Assembly (NCBI GenBank): GCA_047967505.1
Contig: CM106540.1
DNA: 64,000 nt
Direction: 5' to 3' (one strand)
Origin: Dipteris shenzhenensis
Taxonomy: Eukaryota; Polypodiophyta; Polypodiopsida; Gleicheniales
The notes beneath the pieces are model-generated. The model saw only the letters and a list, made by a program, of their open reading frames with translations. It had not been told where the DNA came from and made no database searches. The stretch's first letter is position 1; each line of letters starts with the position of its first letter. Positions 62,895-64,000 of the stretch are shown here, piece by piece. Both the position numbers and the translations under genes were made by a program.

Positions 62895-64000
62895 ATGGCA
62901 TCAGGGGGAAGTGAATCATCAATTCTGAACATAAAGAAGTTGGAAGGGGCACACAATTATGCATTATGGGCAGAACAGTGTTTGAATGTACTTCTGCTTA
63001 AGAAGATTTCTAAGCCCATAAGGGTGAAGGGTGTCAAGCCATCGGGGATGTCAGATGATGAGTGGGAGGAGCTAGATTTGTCCGCGAGGGCTGCTATCAT
63101 GCTTACTCTCAGTGATTCTCTTGTGTATAATGTTCAGGCTGAAAAGACCTCTTATGGCGTATGGCAGAGGCTAGCAGAGTTGTATGCCCAAAAGAGTTCA
63201 GCCAGTAAGGTGTACTGGTTGAAGAAGCTGGTTGATCTTCGCATGAAGGAAGGTACAGCTATGACCTCACACTTGAGTGAGTTCAATGCCATCTTTACAC
63301 AGCTGATTGCACAGGGGTTAAACCTTGATGAGGAGTTCAAGGCTACTTTCTTGTTGTGTATCCTCCCTGAGAGTTGGGACACTTTCAAGACCACCCTGTC
63401 TAATTCAAATGTCACTCTTATATATGCTGATGTAGAGAGCTCTCTCCTCATGGAGGAGATGAGCAGGAAGAATAATGCGGGCAGCAAGTCTTCAAATGCT
63501 TTGCAGGTACAGGAAAGAGGCAGGACTCAGCAGAAGGGGAGATCTGCTAGTAAGTCCAAATCCCGCAGTCAGTCCCGTGGCAAAAAGGATATTGAATGCT
63601 TTTATTGTGGCAAGAAGGGACATGTGAAGTCTAAGTGCTTCAAGTTTATACGGGATCAGAAAGCCAAGAAGGCTGAGGCAAAGGATGCAGGCAGTGGAAG
63701 CAAAGGCAAAGGCAAGGCCAAGGTAGATGACTTGGATGCAGTGAATGTTGCAGCAGAGGACAGTGACAGTGACAGACATGATGTTCTATGCTCTTCTGCT
63801 GTAATTACACATACTTTGGTTATTGATGGCCATGACATGCACACCTGGCTCTTGGATTCAGGTGCTTCTTTTCATGTTACTGCTCATAGGGAGTGGTTTA
63901 CTTCCTATACAGGTACTCATGGAGTTGTTCACCTTGGGAACAACTATGCATGTCAGATTGCAGGGATTGGCAGTATACAGATAGTATTCCCTGATGGACG
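62895..64000 (+). CDS. Ty1/copia gag-pol, intact, runs off the right edge
   Basis: ATG at 62895, then 368 codons open to the window end without a stop. Gag region (UBN2 type) residues 1-200: 'LEGAHNYALWAEQCLNVLLL', 'VWQRLAELYAQKSSASKVYW', 'MTSHLSEFNAIFTQLI', 'LCILPESWDTF'. A Ser/Arg/Lys-rich stretch precedes the CCHC zinc knuckle CFYCGKKGHVKSKC (about residues 234-247). An acidic/Lys linker then leads to the protease with active site 'TWLLDSGASFHVTAHREW' (about residues 317-334). Gag packages element RNA; the protease cleaves the polyprotein. The clean frame, intact motifs and preceding LTR plus primer site mark this as a young, possibly functional element; integrase, RT and RNase H should follow beyond the window. 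Confidence 0.93.
   Translation, partial: MASGGSESSILNIKKLEGAHNYALWAEQCLNVLLLKKISKPIRVKGVKPSGMSDDEWEELDLSARAAIMLTLSDSLVYNVQAEKTSYGVWQRLAELYAQKSSASKVYWLKKLVDLRMKEGTAMTSHLSEFNAIFTQLIAQGLNLDEEFKATFLLCILPESWDTFKTTLSNSNVTLIYADVESSLLMEEMSRKNNAGSKSSNALQVQERGRTQQKGRSASKSKSRSQSRGKKDIECFYCGKKGHVKSKCFKFIRDQKAKKAEAKDAGSGSKGKGKAKVDDLDAVNVAAEDSDSDRHDVLCSSAVITHTLVIDGHDMHTWLLDSGASFHVTAHREWFTSYTGTHGVVHLGNNYACQIAGIGSIQIVFPDG

Overview
The window looks like nuclear DNA of a non-seed vascular plant, most likely a fern or possibly a lycophyte. Reasons: a PLS-class pentatricopeptide (PPR) gene with the 'MYGKCGSL' / 'SWNAMI' repeat style of those lineages, GT-AG introns, plant Ty1/copia and Ty3/gypsy elements with a tRNA-iMet primer site, a Helitron, a PIF/Harbinger transposase, a LINE, and a Penelope-like reverse transcriptase without a visible endonuclease. 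There is no ribosome-binding-site or operon structure. Most of the sequence is transposon debris at different stages of decay.

Layout. 1-975: broken coiled-coil ORF. 976-4470: AT-rich, no clear gene. 4471-5085: a long polypurine tract and an A/T repeat. 5.3-11.2 kb (minus): a decayed Ty3/gypsy pol followed 3' by an overlapping ORF with a coiled coil and a protease-like fold. 11.2-12.9 kb (minus): N-terminal part of a Helitron protein with three internal repeats. 13.5-14.3 kb (minus): broken unknown ORF. 14.7-15.3 kb: duplicated upstream region of the one long intact host gene, the PPR gene at 15479-17935 (+). 17.9-20.9 kb: non-coding and repeats. 21.0-25.95 kb: copia and trihelix (SANT/MYB-like) sequences apparently split by one inversion of about 2.7 kb. 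26.4-29.2 kb: PPR relics on both strands. 30.7-32.0 kb (minus): PIF/Harbinger transposase with stops and a lost catalytic Glu. 32.4-36.0 kb (minus): gypsy gag and coiled-coil remnants. 38.4-41.7 kb (+): decayed copia. 42.5-44.3 kb (+): Penelope-like RT relic. 46.7-48.4 kb (+): decayed coding region I cannot name. 48.5-50.0 kb (minus): LINE ORF1 plus endonuclease start, with a GC-rich leader. 52.5-53.0 kb (minus): last three exons of HslU (ClpY), a host ATPase gene. 54.1-56.4 kb (minus): a gag-protease-only LTR element with matching LTR remnants. 57.05-57.44 kb: cluster of TTGAC-type palindromes. 58.55-59.13 kb: tandem duplication. 60.16 kb to the end (+): two nested copia elements; the inner one has an intact gag-protease reading frame running off the right edge.

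Functionally, the probable working host genes are the PPR editing/processing factor (organelle RNA) and HslU (AAA+ unfoldase of the HslUV protease, mitochondrial in eukaryotes). The right-most copia may be recently active. Everything else reads as relic. Identities come from reading translated motifs by eye; no database search was run.
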